Shown one piece after another: positions 23,620 through 35,450 of a stretch of DNA of 64,000 nucleotides; within the stretch, counting starts at the first letter, position 1; the number at the start of each line of letters is the position of its first letter. This stretch comes from Sphagnum magellanicum (lineage: Eukaryota > Streptophyta > Sphagnopsida > Sphagnales > Sphagnaceae). The stretch spans positions 8,066,038 through 8,130,037 of the forward strand of contig CM038923.1 in NCBI GenBank assembly GCA_021904315.1, given 5' to 3'. Below the pieces are notes generated by a model. The model saw only the letters and a list, made by a program, of their open reading frames with translations, searched no databases and had not been told where the DNA came from. Made by a program: the position numbers and the translations under genes.

Positions 23620-25205
23620 GATTTTTTATGTCCAAAATAAAATGTTTTCCTTTTCAATCTTGATTTTATAAATACATGTTTTTTTTAAAAACATTGGCAT
23701 TAGGATGAAATGTTCTTTTATATTAATAATCCTTTTGTTTTCATTTCATGTGATAGATGGTGGAAAATTTAGAAAAAACATTTCATTGAAAAAATGTGTT
23801 AATTTGCTTACATTATCCCAAATTGGTTCAAAGGGATTTCATAACCTTAGATTGGTTGATCTAACTAAAGCCTAACCAACTATTGTGAAATTTTGTATTC
23901 AAGGGTGAAATTTGAATAATGTTAAGTGATTGTGCTTTAAAAATGCATGATTCAAAAGTTGCCAAGTAATTTGTTTTATTGTTTACAATTAAAAATACTT
24001 GATTTGAAAACTTTTTTTTCATCTATTGGCCAATTGAATGCACTCAAAGAGCTTGATTTGAATGGTTGTTCCAACTTTGAAAAAACTACCTTCATCTATT
24101 GGCCAATTGAATGCACTCAAAGAGCTTGATTTGAATGGTTGTTCCAACTTTGAAAAAACTACCTTCATCTATTGGCCAATTGAATGCACTCTAAGAGCTT
24201 AATTTGAATGGGTGTTCTAACTTGAAAGAACTACCTTCATCTATTGGCCAATTGAATGCACTCAAAGAGCTTGATTTGAATGGTTGTTCCAACTTTGAAA
24301 AAACTACCTTCATCTATTGACCAATTGAATGCACTCTAAGAGCTTAATTTGAATGGGTGTTCCAACTTGAAAGAACTACCTTCATCTATTGGCCAATTGA
24401 ATGCACTCCAAAAGCTTTATTTGGTTGAGTGTTCCAACTTGAAAGAACTACCTTCATCTATTGACCAATTGAATGCACTCCAAGAGCTTTCTTTGTGGGG
24501 CTGTTGCAACTTGAAAAAACTATTTTCATCTATTGGCCAATGAAATGCACTCCAAAAGCTTGATTTGGATGGGTGTTCCAACTTGAAAAAACTACCTTCA
24601 TCTATTGGCCAATTGAACGCACTTAAACAACTTTCTTTATACTAGTGTTCCAACTTGAAAAAACTATTTTCATCTATTGGCCAATGAAATGCACTCCAAG
24701 AGTTTGATTTGAATGGGTGTTCCAACTTGAAAAAACTACCTTCATTTATTGACCAATTGAATGCACTCCAAAAGCTTGATTTATCATGGTGTTCCAACTT
24801 GAAAAAACTATTTTCATCTATTGGCCAATGAAATGCACTCCAAGAGTTTGATTTGAATGGGTGTTCCAACTTGAAAAAACTACCTTCATTTATTGACCAA
24901 TTGAATGCACTCCAAAAGCTTGATTTATCATGGTGTTCCAACTTGAAAAAACTATTTTCATCTATTGACCAATTGAATGCATTCCAAAAACTTGATTTGA
25001 ATGGGTGTTCCAACTTGAAAAAACTACCTTCATTTATTGACCAATTGAATGCACTCCAAAAGCTTGATTTATCATGGTGTTCCAACTTGAAAAAACTATT
25101 TTCATCTATTGACCAATTGAATGCATTCCAAAAACTTGATTTGAATGTGTGTTCCAACTTGAAAAAACTACCTTAATTTATTGATCAATTGAATTCACTC
25201 CAAGA
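23620..25205 (+). pseudogene. Truncated hydrolase-NLR pseudogene, LRR end only (array copy 1)
   Basis: Sequence from about 23620 aligns with the intron and LRR exon of copies 2 and 3 (39590 and 51890 onward). The hydrolase and NB-ARC exons are missing, so the 5' break lies near 23620. The start of the LRR exon (23759 on, matching VVENLEGISLTKC of the other copies) has stops and an indel. About 16 tandem LRR units of 72 bp follow, built on NLK(E/K)LPSSIGQLNAL, with frame changes and stops between open pieces at 24349-24543 and 24853-25176. Two higher-order units recur near the 3' end: a block ending in a DLSWCSNLKKL unit and one with DLNGCSNLKKL. This is clearly not a functional gene. It is followed by the same tail and RING remnant as the other copies. 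Confidence 0.85.
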
Positions 25206-25772
25206 TGTTGGGTGATAGAAGAAAGGCATACCTGTTGGCTGGGGTATCTTTCAGAACAAGAGAAACCCAGATCTACACTTAGCTCATCAATATTGTGTTT
25301 ATTTTGGTGCCAAATTTCCTTCCCCTTGAAGGTGCATTGCATGATTTATTTTGTTCAAGATGCGGAATCTAAATGTTCCCTGGTGAATGGGAACGTTTGC
25401 TGGGTGCCTCTATCATTGTCCAAATCCAAGCAGGTGCTAATATCTGCGCCTGACAAGAAGCAGGTATTTGAATCCTGACTACATATCTGAGTTTTTGATG
25501 AACAAATATAATGTTTCCACCAGAATAAGGAGCCTGTCTTGCAGTTGTTTGAAGCTTTCCTTATTGGGTGGCCTGTCCAATCATCAATTTTTGCATAACA
25601 GGATGTAAAACTGCATTTATGAATAAGGGCATTCTTATTCTAGTAGCCTATAATTGTGAATTTTTGATATGCAGTGACCAGTTTACCACTACCAAAGCCT
25701 TGGAGTTAGGGTCATTTATAGGAGTGGACTATGTGTATTTTGTGTTGATTCACACTGTTGTGGTTGTGAATA

Positions 25773-28700
25773 CCGTAGTGCCACGAAAGGTTTGGGTGGG
25801 CTTTAACGATCAATTTAATTAATCTTGAGGAAATTTTTTGGAAAAGGTCCATCACTGCTGCAGGAAATGCATTGTTTTCAAGGGAAAGGTCTAGTAATCT
25901 ACCAAAAAGGTCCATTACAAGTCCAAGCCAATTTCCATTTTTTTTTGTTTTGATGTTGCAAGCACACATGTGCAACATTTTGAGCATACAGGCATTTATC
26001 TACACTCTACATTGATCTGCATTGCACGGCAAAAAAGTACCTGTGCACAAGTCACAGCTTGTGGAATGGCGTCGTGATGACATTCTTGTTACATTTGCCT
26101 CACAAAAGATGACACTGACCGTAACGACTCCAGACCACCAGGTGCATTGCACCATGCTGAACTCAGTCCTTGAACTGCACATACATGTTGCTCCAATCAA
26201 AGACATTCGGCAGAGGCTCCAAGTCGAAAGCAACGCTTAGTGCCTCACTTGCACACAATGCACCACCCTCATACAAGCCTGGATGATTATTCCCTACTGT
26301 CATGAATTCCTGAATGTTCTAGACTAGCTAAAACGAAGCTTTGACACAGCGAATGAAGAACTGCTGGCAGATCAATGACCCTTGTGAGAAATCTACAGCA
26401 GCCAAACTTGCCTGAATGTTGGCCAATGCTGTAGTGCGAACATTGTCATCAAGCTTGAGAACAGGGGAGGAAAGAAAGGCAATCAAAGTTGACCATGCCT
26501 CGACACTGCCCTCATAAGAAATGACAGCATCTCTCAAAGCTTCACGCACCATCTAAGCATGTGCTTCTCCCTCTTCTGACTGCACACTATCCATCCCACC
26601 AACATCGCCGACCTCTCTTTCTCCAAAGTAACCACCATCATCCACTTGCATTGCATCATCATCACCCTCCCCATCTTGAGCAGAATCAAAATGCCCTCGA
26701 TCTTCCACTGCCACCTCGCCACCTTCCACATTATCCACCGGGGCATTCTCATCCAAAGCCAGCAAGCTATCTGCAGCTGCTCAGCAACTGCAGCTGCTAC
26801 TCGGACTGCATACGCCTCCATCCCTGCCTGCAACACCTCGCTCTGCAATGCCAACTGCTCATCAATTTGCAGGTATTCCTCGGCAACAATGGCTTGCGTA
26901 GCAACATCCTGAATGGATGCTATCGCTGCCACTGTTGACGAGGATGCCCTAGCAGCCTTTGCGGTTGCCCTCGCAGCCAGCTGCGCCAAAGGAACAAGAT
27001 CATCTTCGTCAGGCTCAGAATCTAAACCTTTAGAAAACAGCTGCTGCTCATCCTCATCACCAATCTCCGCATCATATCCTTGCGGGACACTCCACAACTT
27101 GCCTGCATCACGCATCTTGCCAGCGACTCGTTGCACTTGCCTATCAAAAGCAGCATGCAACCCTGTAATCTACCAAGCCTTCTTCACAATGGATGCATCT
27201 CCATTCAAGCGCTCCCATGACGACAACAACCAGCCAACCGAAAGATCACGCATGACACCCACAGCCGTGCCCACCTTTACTTCACCAACAGCATGGCCCT
27301 GCAGTTGCTGCCCCACATCTTGAGCATACCATAGGTGGTATGCAGCCTTGACAGTAGCCTTAAAGGGGCGATTCAAGCTTGTGTCCGCAGGCTGAAACTT
27401 ACTGGTGGTTCCCCCTGGCACAAACAAGATGATCAAGTGGGGATACTCCTCCTTCATCCACGACAGGAACTCCTCATTCTTATGCACAGACCAGCAGTCT
27501 ATGAGCAGGACTGCCTTTTGATCAACTGGCAACTGGCCATTACTGGCCTTGACCACGCTCCTGACATACGAGTCAATCATTCCAATGATATATTTGCGCA
27601 TGCTGCCCTGATGGGTGTCTGAGCAAACACGAAGCCTTTGGCAGCTGCAGTTGCGCGGCATAGCACGTTGGGCAAAACTCTCAAACTGCCCTCTACCCCA
27701 CCATAGATGACTTGCAAGGGCAGCATTTTGCCACTTGCAGTTGACGCAAGCATAGCAGTGTAGCCCCGCTTGTCATCGCCATTTGCCACGCTGACATCCA
27801 GAGAATTCTTGGTGTGATAGGTGCAAGCATTGCCGGCCGGCACAAGCTGCATCCCTGTCTGATCCCAGTTGATGACCTGCATGCGAAGGAAAGGGAGAAG
27901 AAATTTCGTGAAACAAACTTTCTTCAACCAAACACACGAAACAACGGTTCAGAGCATCGTACTGACACTGACATCTGTGCACTACGGGGTGGTGCAAGGC
28001 ATTCTTGCTCCCACCAGGAAGTTGAAATTTTGTGCAAAGCAATGCAATGATATCCCATGTACTGCAAGCAGTTGAGGCGGTGACCATGCGCAAATCTTGG
28101 CACAGCCAGATAAGAAGTCAAAAGTTGGCAGTGTAATGCAAATATAAATCAACACATGGATGCACATTGTTTTGCAGTTTCACACAGCTTACCAGCTCTA
28201 GTGGGATGCCCTCACGATCCACAATGTTAGCTAGGCGGTGCTTCAGCGTGTCTCCTTGCTCCTGCCAGTCCTTTGGCAAATTCTGCACTGCTGTGGTGGC
28301 CTTCCTATAGCTCCAGCCCATCTCCTGACTGGCAAACTTACGACACCACTGCCAGTTGACGCTGAAAGTGGTGCCGTTGTCAAACACAACCCCTGCTGTT
28401 GTTGATATTGCCCTAAACACCAGTAGCACACTAATGGTCAGGCTGCGGATGATGCTAGAGTTGATGGCTGCACCGCTCTTGCACTAGTCCTCCAACAATG
28501 TCTTGAGGGCCCCTTTTGCTGTGCCCATGTCCTGCTTCTCCAGCATAGGCTTACGCCCACGCCCAGCTACAAAGCTCTTGCCACGGTTCAGCGCCTACTG
28601 ATACTGCGGCAGTAGTTGGACTTTTTTCTGATGAGGTACCAGCCACCCCTGCACTGTGTTGACAGCCAAAGCCTAGAAGCAACCATGGGGCAGTGAGCAC

Positions 28701-29421
28701 AGCTTGCTGATTGCTGTTATCACGTTGCCACCATTCAAGCGCACAAAATGGAGGATTTCTTCAATGTCGCTGGCATTCTTGAACCAATCCTTGTGCACTG
28801 CTTTCTTCTTTGCAAGGGCTGCTACTTTGGGGTTGTTGGTGGCGGCTGGCTTGCTGGGGGCAGCAGCGACAGGTTCATCGTCTGCTGAATCTGAACCATC
28901 TAACGCTGCATCTATTGGAACTGCTGCAAGGCTCCTATTGCTAATGGCTGCCTGGCATGCTGTTGAAACTGCTGTGGCTGCACCAAGGAAACTTTCTGCT
29001 TGCCTGAGCCTGGCGGCCAACCCCGCCTCTTTGCAGGAGCGGGAGCCGCCGGGATGGGAGCAACCAGAGGTCTCTTTGCAGAACCTTCTGCCCTTGCCTT
29101 CTGATCTGTTGCTATAGATTTGGTTTCCCTCTCCTGAGGGGTCAGCTGTCTGAGGAAGCTGTTAGTGCTGGGATGGCTTTGGAAAGACATTTTGTGGGCC
29201 TGCCAGGCCTTGCTGATCAGTACAAGGTCGACCCCCCCCCGGAAACGAAGCAAAAAAGGTTCGTTACACGCGCGACAATGCGAAGCTTTTTTTGGCGCCA
29301 AAAGGTCCAATTTTGGGGGAAAACGTTCGTTACAGAAGTCCAAAAGTCATTTATTTGCCCAATAAAGGATCGTTTCGGCCTCCAGCCCGAATTCATTAAC
29401 AAACCTTTTGTGGCACTACGG
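25773..29421 (-). mobile_element. Tc1/mariner-superfamily (pogo-like) DNA transposon, 3649 bp
   Basis: The left end CCGTAGTGCCACGAAAGG and the inverted right end CCGTAGTGCCACAAAAGG form about 22-bp terminal inverted repeats with one mismatch. The element is flanked by TA on both sides (25771-25772 and 29422-29423). The homologous empty sites at about 41590 and 53667 read GAATACAACATGG with a single TA, which proves insertion with TA duplication. It encodes a minus-strand DDE transposase pseudogene. A subterminal motif, TAACGAAC, occurs twice inside the right end. It is the only copy in the window and is absent from the other array units, so it inserted after the array duplicated or into this copy alone. 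Confidence 0.93.
26328..29190 (-). pseudogene. Pogo-like DDE transposase pseudogene
   Basis: Reading from the ATG at 29190: an AT-hook-like KRRGWPPGSGK; an acidic linker; a helix-turn-helix region (SVNWQWCRKFASQEMGWSYR); an intron at 28192-27877; then the DDE domain with NWDQTG (first Asp), LLIDCWSVHK (second Asp) and FVPGGTTSKFQPAD (third Asp), the pattern of DDE_1 transposases. An Ala-rich and acidic tail follows. It is broken by five in-frame TAG codons (28675-28673, 28597-28595, 28486-28484, 27172-27170, 26555-26553) and about three frameshifts (near 28950, 27620 and 26765). No TAA or TGA interrupts the reconstructed frame. It would have cut and pasted the enclosing element but cannot do so now. 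Confidence 0.88.
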
Positions 29422-30811
29422 TACAACATGGTGTTGACGTTTGGAAGGTGAAAGTCTCATCTATACCACACTGGATTACCTACACTGGGTCTCATCTATA
29501 CACTGGGTTGAGGATGCAGGTGTAACAGGGTTTGGACTAGAAGGTATGCCAAGGCAGGCAAGATTCCACAAGTTAACAAGAGGTGGCTCCTCTCACCTCT
29601 GTAGAAGGAAATGAAAGCCTTGAAAATTTGGCAAGAGAGAGCCAGTCTGCTGACTTTTCACCAGCTTTAGGATCTGAAAACTTTCAAGGGGGACACGGAG
29701 AGCAATCTTTGGAGCATCTGTGCACTGTGTGCTTGGATGCACCTAAGGACAGTTTCTTTGATCCTTGTGGCCATCGCTGCACAGGTTACTCCTGTGGCAT
29801 GAGATACCTACCCATCATCCAATGGCAACAAATGATTCCTTTTGCAGATGTTCTAGTTGTTTGGTGGTGGGGTTTTCAGCAGCTAGGACATGGGTAGTTT
29901 TTCCAGCTGCAATTGCCCATGGCTCAGCAGTGCATGTTGTGTACTGCGACCAGAAATAATCTGGACCACTGCTGTAGCACAAGGACAGTTTTGCTTCTCT
30001 ATAAGTTTTCTGTTTGGAGCTCGTGGGCTGACCATTAAACCATAATCGCTTGAATTGCAGGATACAAAATGCAAGACATCCCGTTTGCCAGGAAAATGTG
30101 CTTGCTGTCCGTAGCATTTATGACTGATAAACCCTTAGAAGCAACGATCTGGCTCTGGAGCAATCTTCCTTGAAAATTGCTTAAGTATTGTGACTGTAAA
30201 GCATCTGAACGAGAAATTTGCCGAGTTGGTCACTAAGGCATGCTTTTTTTCTGTTCTGTCAGTGACGACAAGCAAACCAGGGTCATCTTCTGAACTGGAC
30301 ATTGAAAAGGTGTGTCGTTGCAGTGTAGATGTTTATCAATTTCTCCTAGCTCATCTAATTATCCCGAAGCATTTTGCAGTGAATGCTATGATGAAAAACA
30401 GTCTTAGACACTGGTAAACGCAACTATGTCTAAGATTGTTGCAACGACTTCTAAATCTGTACAACCTCAGGTTTTGCCACCCTCGATAGACAGACTGTTT
30501 GTGTAATCTGTGTCGTATTGTGAATCTGAACTTGTGTACTTGGGATTCACCATTCGTGACTTGTGATCTGCAATTTTTATGATTGAGGTTTAAAATTCCA
30601 AGGGGCATCAAGAGGAAATATCAACTCTGTGCAGAAATGGAAACATGTTAGAACATGTGGACATCAAGTCCAATGCTGTTTTGGAGGGTACATCGTAGCG
30701 GGAGGAGCATTTCTTAAAATGGAACACTCATCATATAACAGTATGGTGGGCGTGTCATTTCATTTTACAAAATGTTCCGCCCCTGTTTTTTAAATTTTGG
30801 ATGTGCTTTAC

Positions 30812-30908
30812 AACACCCACGGAGCAGGGGCATAACTGAAATAAGAACACCCATGGCTCCACCTCAGGAGGGTCCTTATTTCAGTAATGACCCACTCCTG
30901 GGGTGTTA
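30812..30908. repeat. 97-bp hairpin (array copy 2)
   Basis: The left arm (AACACCCACGGAGCAGG... ending CTGAAATAAG) and right arm (CTTATTTCAG... ending GGGTGTT) are about 34 bp and mostly complementary. A spacer of about 30 bp containing CCATGG separates them. It is conserved in array copy 3 at 43134-43230. It could be a short foldback MITE or a source of small RNA. Confidence 0.75.
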
Positions 30909-32271
30909 ACCCTCACATAAAGTTGGAGCAGAATATTTGTAGTGCATCTGGAGGACACATTATCTAGCAGAATTTCTCATTGCGAGTGGGCATTTCAATT
31001 TTTTCCCCCTTCATACCTGGTGGGTATCCTGCCATATGTGCTGACTATCATAGGAAAAGAAATGAAAATTAATTTTTCTGCCAGTGCTGTACACCAGAAC
31101 GCCCTCAGAGCAAGGTCTTACCCCAAAGAGCACACACTGGCCAAAGCCAGGGCAGGCCTATTTGACGGAGAATGCCTCACTTGGATGGCATTACCCCACT
31201 CTAACTTGTGATATTAAAGTTATTCGTAAAGTCAGGAAAAGACGGTACTGGAACACCCCCTGTTTCACTATTCACAGGGCACACCCTCCCATGCTCTGGC
31301 CACTCGTCGCAAGGCCATGGGACCAAGCATAGTATCTGGACGCGGTATGTTTATGCCTTGGACAAACCAGCATCTATATTGGTACGAAGTTACAAAAACA
31401 CTTTGTGTTTGTTTTTAATCATTAAGAAATGTGGGTGTAATTCATTACTCTCCATTCATTAGACCAATGAATTCATTATTTTTCTCATTGTACCAGTCCG
31501 CATGCTGGTTCACCCAAGGTTGTGCCGGCCCACTCTATTCAAGGCCATTTTTTACTCTAATACTACAACCCTTGGCTGTGTATACCAACAAGCTTAAAAA
31601 ACACCTATTGAAAAAGAAACACCTGACCTCCACCTCGAATTAGGGCCTGAATTTTTCTTAAAGGATTTTAAACAAGTGTTGGGTAACACCCAAGGGCTGG
31701 GATGTTCGCAAAATAATGGGCCCCTAAGGTCGAAGGCTTCTTATTTTGGGAATGCCCTGGCCCAAAGGCCTTGCACAAGGTAAAAATCAACTAATTTTCG
31801 TCAAATTTAAAATGGAAAAAAAAAACTTCCCTGTTATTACCCACCAGGTATCATAGGGACCAGTCTCAATTGACTTAAACTAATGAATTCATTTAAAATA
31901 TAATGAAATCACTTGACAGTCAAAGACACTTTTGTTGTAGCTAAAATCATTTTTTAAGCAACTCCACAAGTGCTCTGAGTATATGGCAATGGAACACAAT
32001 ATTTCCCAAAACCAAGATTAGTTTCTTTTCTTTTTTTCCTCAACCCCAAAATAAAACTGACACTGCAAATTATCGGTAACGACTAATAGATACTTGCAAC
32101 CCACTTGGACCAACCACCTGACTAAGAGTCTATCCAACAATCAACAGCAGGTATTGTCCTTTGCTGAGCCTTGGTATTATTCTCAGGGAAAATGTCCAGG
32201 CGAAAGCCATTGTGCTGAGCCAAAATATACCGTCCGGGGCCATATACCCAGCACCTGTGGAGCTGCTTTTA

Positions 32272-32551
32272 GGCCCACGTTACACTAGGAGTCGAGGCTG
32301 ATGTTCAACTCAAATCATGCATTCCTATTGTCCAAAAGTTGAAATCAGCCCCAAGGGCTAATGACACTAAGAGTGATGGCTGAAATAGAAAAAATCTTTT
32401 CAATCTGCCCCAAGTTACTAATAAATGCTGCACTTTATGGTATTGGCCCCAAGGCTGAAGAAAAGTATACCATTAAAATTGGGATGCCAATTTGCAACCC
32501 TCAAACTTCACCCCTAGTTTTTTCAACACTGACTCCCAGTGTAAAGCGGGC
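32272..32551. mobile_element. MITE-like inverted-repeat element, family 2 (array copy 2)
   Basis: About 280 bp. The left end reads GGCCCACGTTACACTAGGAG; the right end is the reverse complement of GCCCGCTTTACACTGGGAG, giving inverted repeats of about 29 bp with several mismatches. No coding potential. The same element is at 44573-44858 in array copy 3. Its termini resemble those of family 1 in layout (GGCCC then CTTTA-AC), so the two may be related. Confidence 0.65.
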
Positions 32552-32914
32552 GTTACACTAAATGAGGGTCTCTGAGTTCAATTTTAACATTTCTTTGATG
32601 CGTGTTGGGGTTATTACCGGGGAAAGCGCTCGTTCAAGAAGGTGAATATATTAATGTCGGTGCAGGTTCAGCCTGGCCATTAATTACAGGTTTCCCCAAT
32701 TCCTTCCCAAACAACAGACTGGGTTGTGGGCACCATAACACAAATCAAGTCAGAAAACCAAAAAATGAGCAAAAAGTTACTGGCTTTCCCTAGGCTAATG
32801 CCTCAGATCTCGGATCCAACATGTGTGCACTTTGCACCAGATGTGAATCATGCTGATTGTGCTTCTCCGCATAAGGAGTCAAAAGGGTCTTGCAGTAAAA
32901 CACCATTAGGCCCA

Positions 32915-33233
32915 CTTTAGACCAGGGTCGAGGGTCCAATTTCCTAGGAACCAATTCGGACTCATGTGAAGGAAATTGAATCCTTCAGTTGGAGTGTACC
33001 TGGGTCCCTAGCCTGATTCTTGGCTCTCCAAATCAAGAGCTCTCCTTTTAGCACTGTCTTTTGGTCCGAACCAATTGATTTTCCCTCCAAAACTGGTCCC
33101 ATATTAGCCTCAATTTGCCACTTTTTGGTCTTGGACCCTCGTCTAAAGGCCTTGGGACCAATATAAAGCTTTCGACCAATAAGATTGCTTGAATTCATTA
33201 AGCAAGGCCCCTGGACCTTGGATCCTCATCTAA
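32915..33233 (+). mobile_element. MITE-like inverted-repeat element, family 1 (array copy 2)
   Basis: It aligns along its length with the reverse complement of 14902-15204, including the termini CTTTAGACCAGGGTC and the inverted CTC(A/G)TCTAA end, and with 45219-45537 in array copy 3. It is 319 bp with no open frame of note. The right terminus here has drifted (GATCCTCATCTAATG). Confidence 0.75.
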
Positions 33234-34887
33234 TGTCGCCGTCAGTTTCACAACATGTTTTTCCATCATTTATTTAGAGTGCACACATATATAGCTCTGA
33301 ACCACTGTTTTCTTTTTCTTTTTCTTTTTTTCTCAATTTTGCAGTTTGTAAACATTGTCCATTTTTTCCATTTTTTGAGCATTTTTCTCTCGAACTCAGA
33401 CTAGTAAAACGAATTTTCCCAATTTCTTCAAAAAACATTTGTAGCCACAGTGCGAAAATTCACGAAGAAAAATCAGTGCTCTGTAGAGAATTTCTTTTGT
33501 TTTTCCACTCCCGACTTATTTGCTATGACCATCCATGTAATTTTTCATTTCCCTCCCAGGCTCCTCCAATCATAGCCACTGCCCAGGGCGAACCACCACC
33601 TACACTGGTAGACTCCCCTTCCTGAGTGAGGCCTCTTGGGTTTAGGTTTAGGGTTTTGGGTTGTAGATTCAGAGACCCTGATTTTGTCTAAGGACGCTAC
33701 ACGTATCTATAATGTTTTGAAGCTACCCCCAAAAACTTTGGGATTTTCACCATGGTTCTAATATAGGCCAGGTTCACCTCATCAAGGCAAATTGACCCCG
33801 CCAAGCCCATTTAAATTGCTCATAAATATTCTAGATATTTATAACTTTCATTTCCCTAGACGAAATCAGAGTCCAAAATTCCATATCTATAATTTTTTGG
33901 GGCGTAATATGGCCATTTGAATGAGTTTTGGAGGTTTTTACCGTGATCCCAATATGGGTGTGAATTCACCCTGGCCGGTTCGCCCAAGGCCCAATTAATC
34001 ATGCATTGCCTGCAACATGAGGTCTGGCAGAACGCTTCAATAATGCACTGAGTGAAATCAGCAAACAGCAGGAAACGGGTGGATCAATATTTTTTGGGTC
34101 AGTTTTCAGATATAGCCCAAGTGGCTATCATCGGTAGGAAGATTTAGTCGGATTTGGCTATGAGCTAAATATGGCAATAGAAAATTTTAAACATCTTTCT
34201 CTTATTTTTGGCTACCGACTGGAAAACATGTATGGAAATCTGACGATTTTTCTTTCACTTTGGTTGGATTTTGGCTATTGAGAATCTCAAAAAGCATTTG
34301 ATTTTAGCACTTTTAAAATTTATGACTTAGTTTTTTTTCGGTAAAGGAGAGGTTGGTGTGTGGATGTGAACAAAAGTCATGATGATAAGAATGGAGAAGG
34401 CCAGAGGGAAAAAGTAAAGCGTGTTAGACAAGTCTCAAGGTGACGTTGCATATTCCATCCTCAATCATGAGTAGAAAATAGAGACATGTGTTCCAGAAAA
34501 GAAAGGAATGAATTATTCAGTGGCCAAGAAATCGGTAAAGCGCGTATGCTACAGTCTGAAAAGTCACGGGAAAACCCTTCTAGAAGTTTCTGGGGGAGGA
34601 GAAAATGAAGAAGAATAAACATCTGTGAGAAAAGTCGAAAAAGGAATAAGAGAAGAGAGTGGGAATTCCAGGGAGATCGTGAAGAGGAAAGGGGTTGATT
34701 TTTTTGGGGAGATCTAGTGGAAAGATCAACTTAGCTTGCGGGAATCTGTGATGTGAGGGACACCCATCATACCCTGTGTCTGCTTTTGGGATGGCAAAGG
34801 ATTTGTAGCAGGTTTTCTGAGAGCAAAAGCTTAAGAGAAAAATATTCATGAGAGCAGTGAGCAAAAGGAATTTCAGTAGTGCAAAAT

Positions 34888-35058
34888 ATGGCAAATTCAT
34901 ATGGCCTCAAGGGAAAAGGAGTTGATCTTTCACAAGAGCCACCAAAAAGACAGAGAGATGTTGTGGGGATCCCTGCTGCGATTGAGACACCTTTGGTACC
35001 CGCTGAAAATGCTCCTTCAAGCTCTGGATGGCAGAGCAATGTGCTGCTTCCTTCTTAA
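34888..35058 (+). pseudogene. Small open frame with internal repeat, shortened by frameshift (array copy 2)
   Basis: The ATG at 34888 opens MANSYGLKGKGVDLSQEPPKRQRD, followed by a block with AAIETPLVPAENAPSSSGW. One extra base compared with copy 3 (CTTCCTTCTT against CTTCTTCTT) brings an early stop at 35056. A second copy of the block follows at about 35124-35200, so the DNA carries a direct repeat of about 146 bp. No family recognised. It may be an exon of the hydrolase-NLR or unrelated. Confidence 0.35.
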
Positions 35059-35379
35059 TTTTATGATGAGCTTTCTTGGCATAGTTTTTTCTTGGGTTTT
35101 CCCACGTAAAGATATTGTGCGGATGCCTGCTGCGATTGAGACACCTTTGGTCCCTGCGGAAAATGCTCCTTCAAGCTCTGGATGGCACAGCAATGTGGTG
35201 CTTCTTCTTCATCTTATCATGAGCTTTCTTTGCACAGTTGTTTCTTGAGCTTTTCCAAGTTACATGTTGAAGTTTGATTTTTCTTTGCTTTTTTAAAATT
35301 TTGTTGGGGTGTGACAATTTTCCTTGACCATTACAACCATTGATAGTTTATTGTCCTCACAAAGCATCAGGAGAAGGAG

Positions 35380-35450
35380 GTCTAATTCAGATTTGAACTC
35401 CCAACCAGCAGCTTCGCAACCATTACCTTTAGCCACTAGGGTACTTGAAT
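35380..35450 (-). mobile_element. tRNA-derived SINE head (array copy 2)
   Basis: On the minus strand an A-box-like TAGTGGCTAAAGG (35439-35427) is followed at about normal tRNA spacing by a B-box-like GAGTTCAAATCTG (35400-35388). A cloverleaf is degenerate and no CCA-end acceptor pairing is evident, so it is a SINE promoter head rather than a working tRNA gene. The same sequence sits in array copy 3. The boundaries of the SINE body are not clear. Confidence 0.6.

Larger units (their letters stand above)
25206..30114 (+). pseudogene. RING-finger gene remnant, copy 1, split by a transposon
   Basis: Three homologous copies of this segment exist (see 41035 and 53105). Conserved pieces here: an open block at 25212-25478 containing CSLVNGNVCWVPLSLSKSKQ; a second exon-like block around 25675-25772; then, after the 25773-29421 transposon, the RING exon at 29583-29897 with CTVCLDAPKDSFFDPCGH and CTGYSCGMR; and a plausible last exon at 30061-30114 after TTGAATTGCAG, encoding CKTSRLPGKCACC and a stop. 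CxxC, CGH, C and CxxC give a C3HC4-like RING, probably an E3 ubiquitin ligase in origin. The cysteine pair after the histidine is irregular (glycine where cysteine is usual). About 200 bp present in copies 2 and 3 is missing after the transposon. A complete spliced frame could not be assembled. Confidence 0.6.

Noticed and set aside
24642-25157. 171-residue minus-strand open frame with repeats of SFWSAFNWSI
   Set aside because: It is the antisense of the 72-bp LRR units. It stays open only because the repeat length is a multiple of three and the antisense lacks stops.
23950-25200. CRISPR-like appearance of regular repeats
   Set aside because: Units are contiguous coding LRRs with no unique spacers, in a eukaryotic gene context.
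26561-27323. Plus-strand His/Leu- and Ala-rich frames inside the transposon
   Set aside because: Antisense of the acidic and Ala-rich transposase tail. The DDE motifs fix the coding strand as minus.
35380-35450. Functional tRNA gene
   Set aside because: The A and B boxes are present but the acceptor and anticodon stems do not form a convincing cloverleaf, so a SINE head is preferred.
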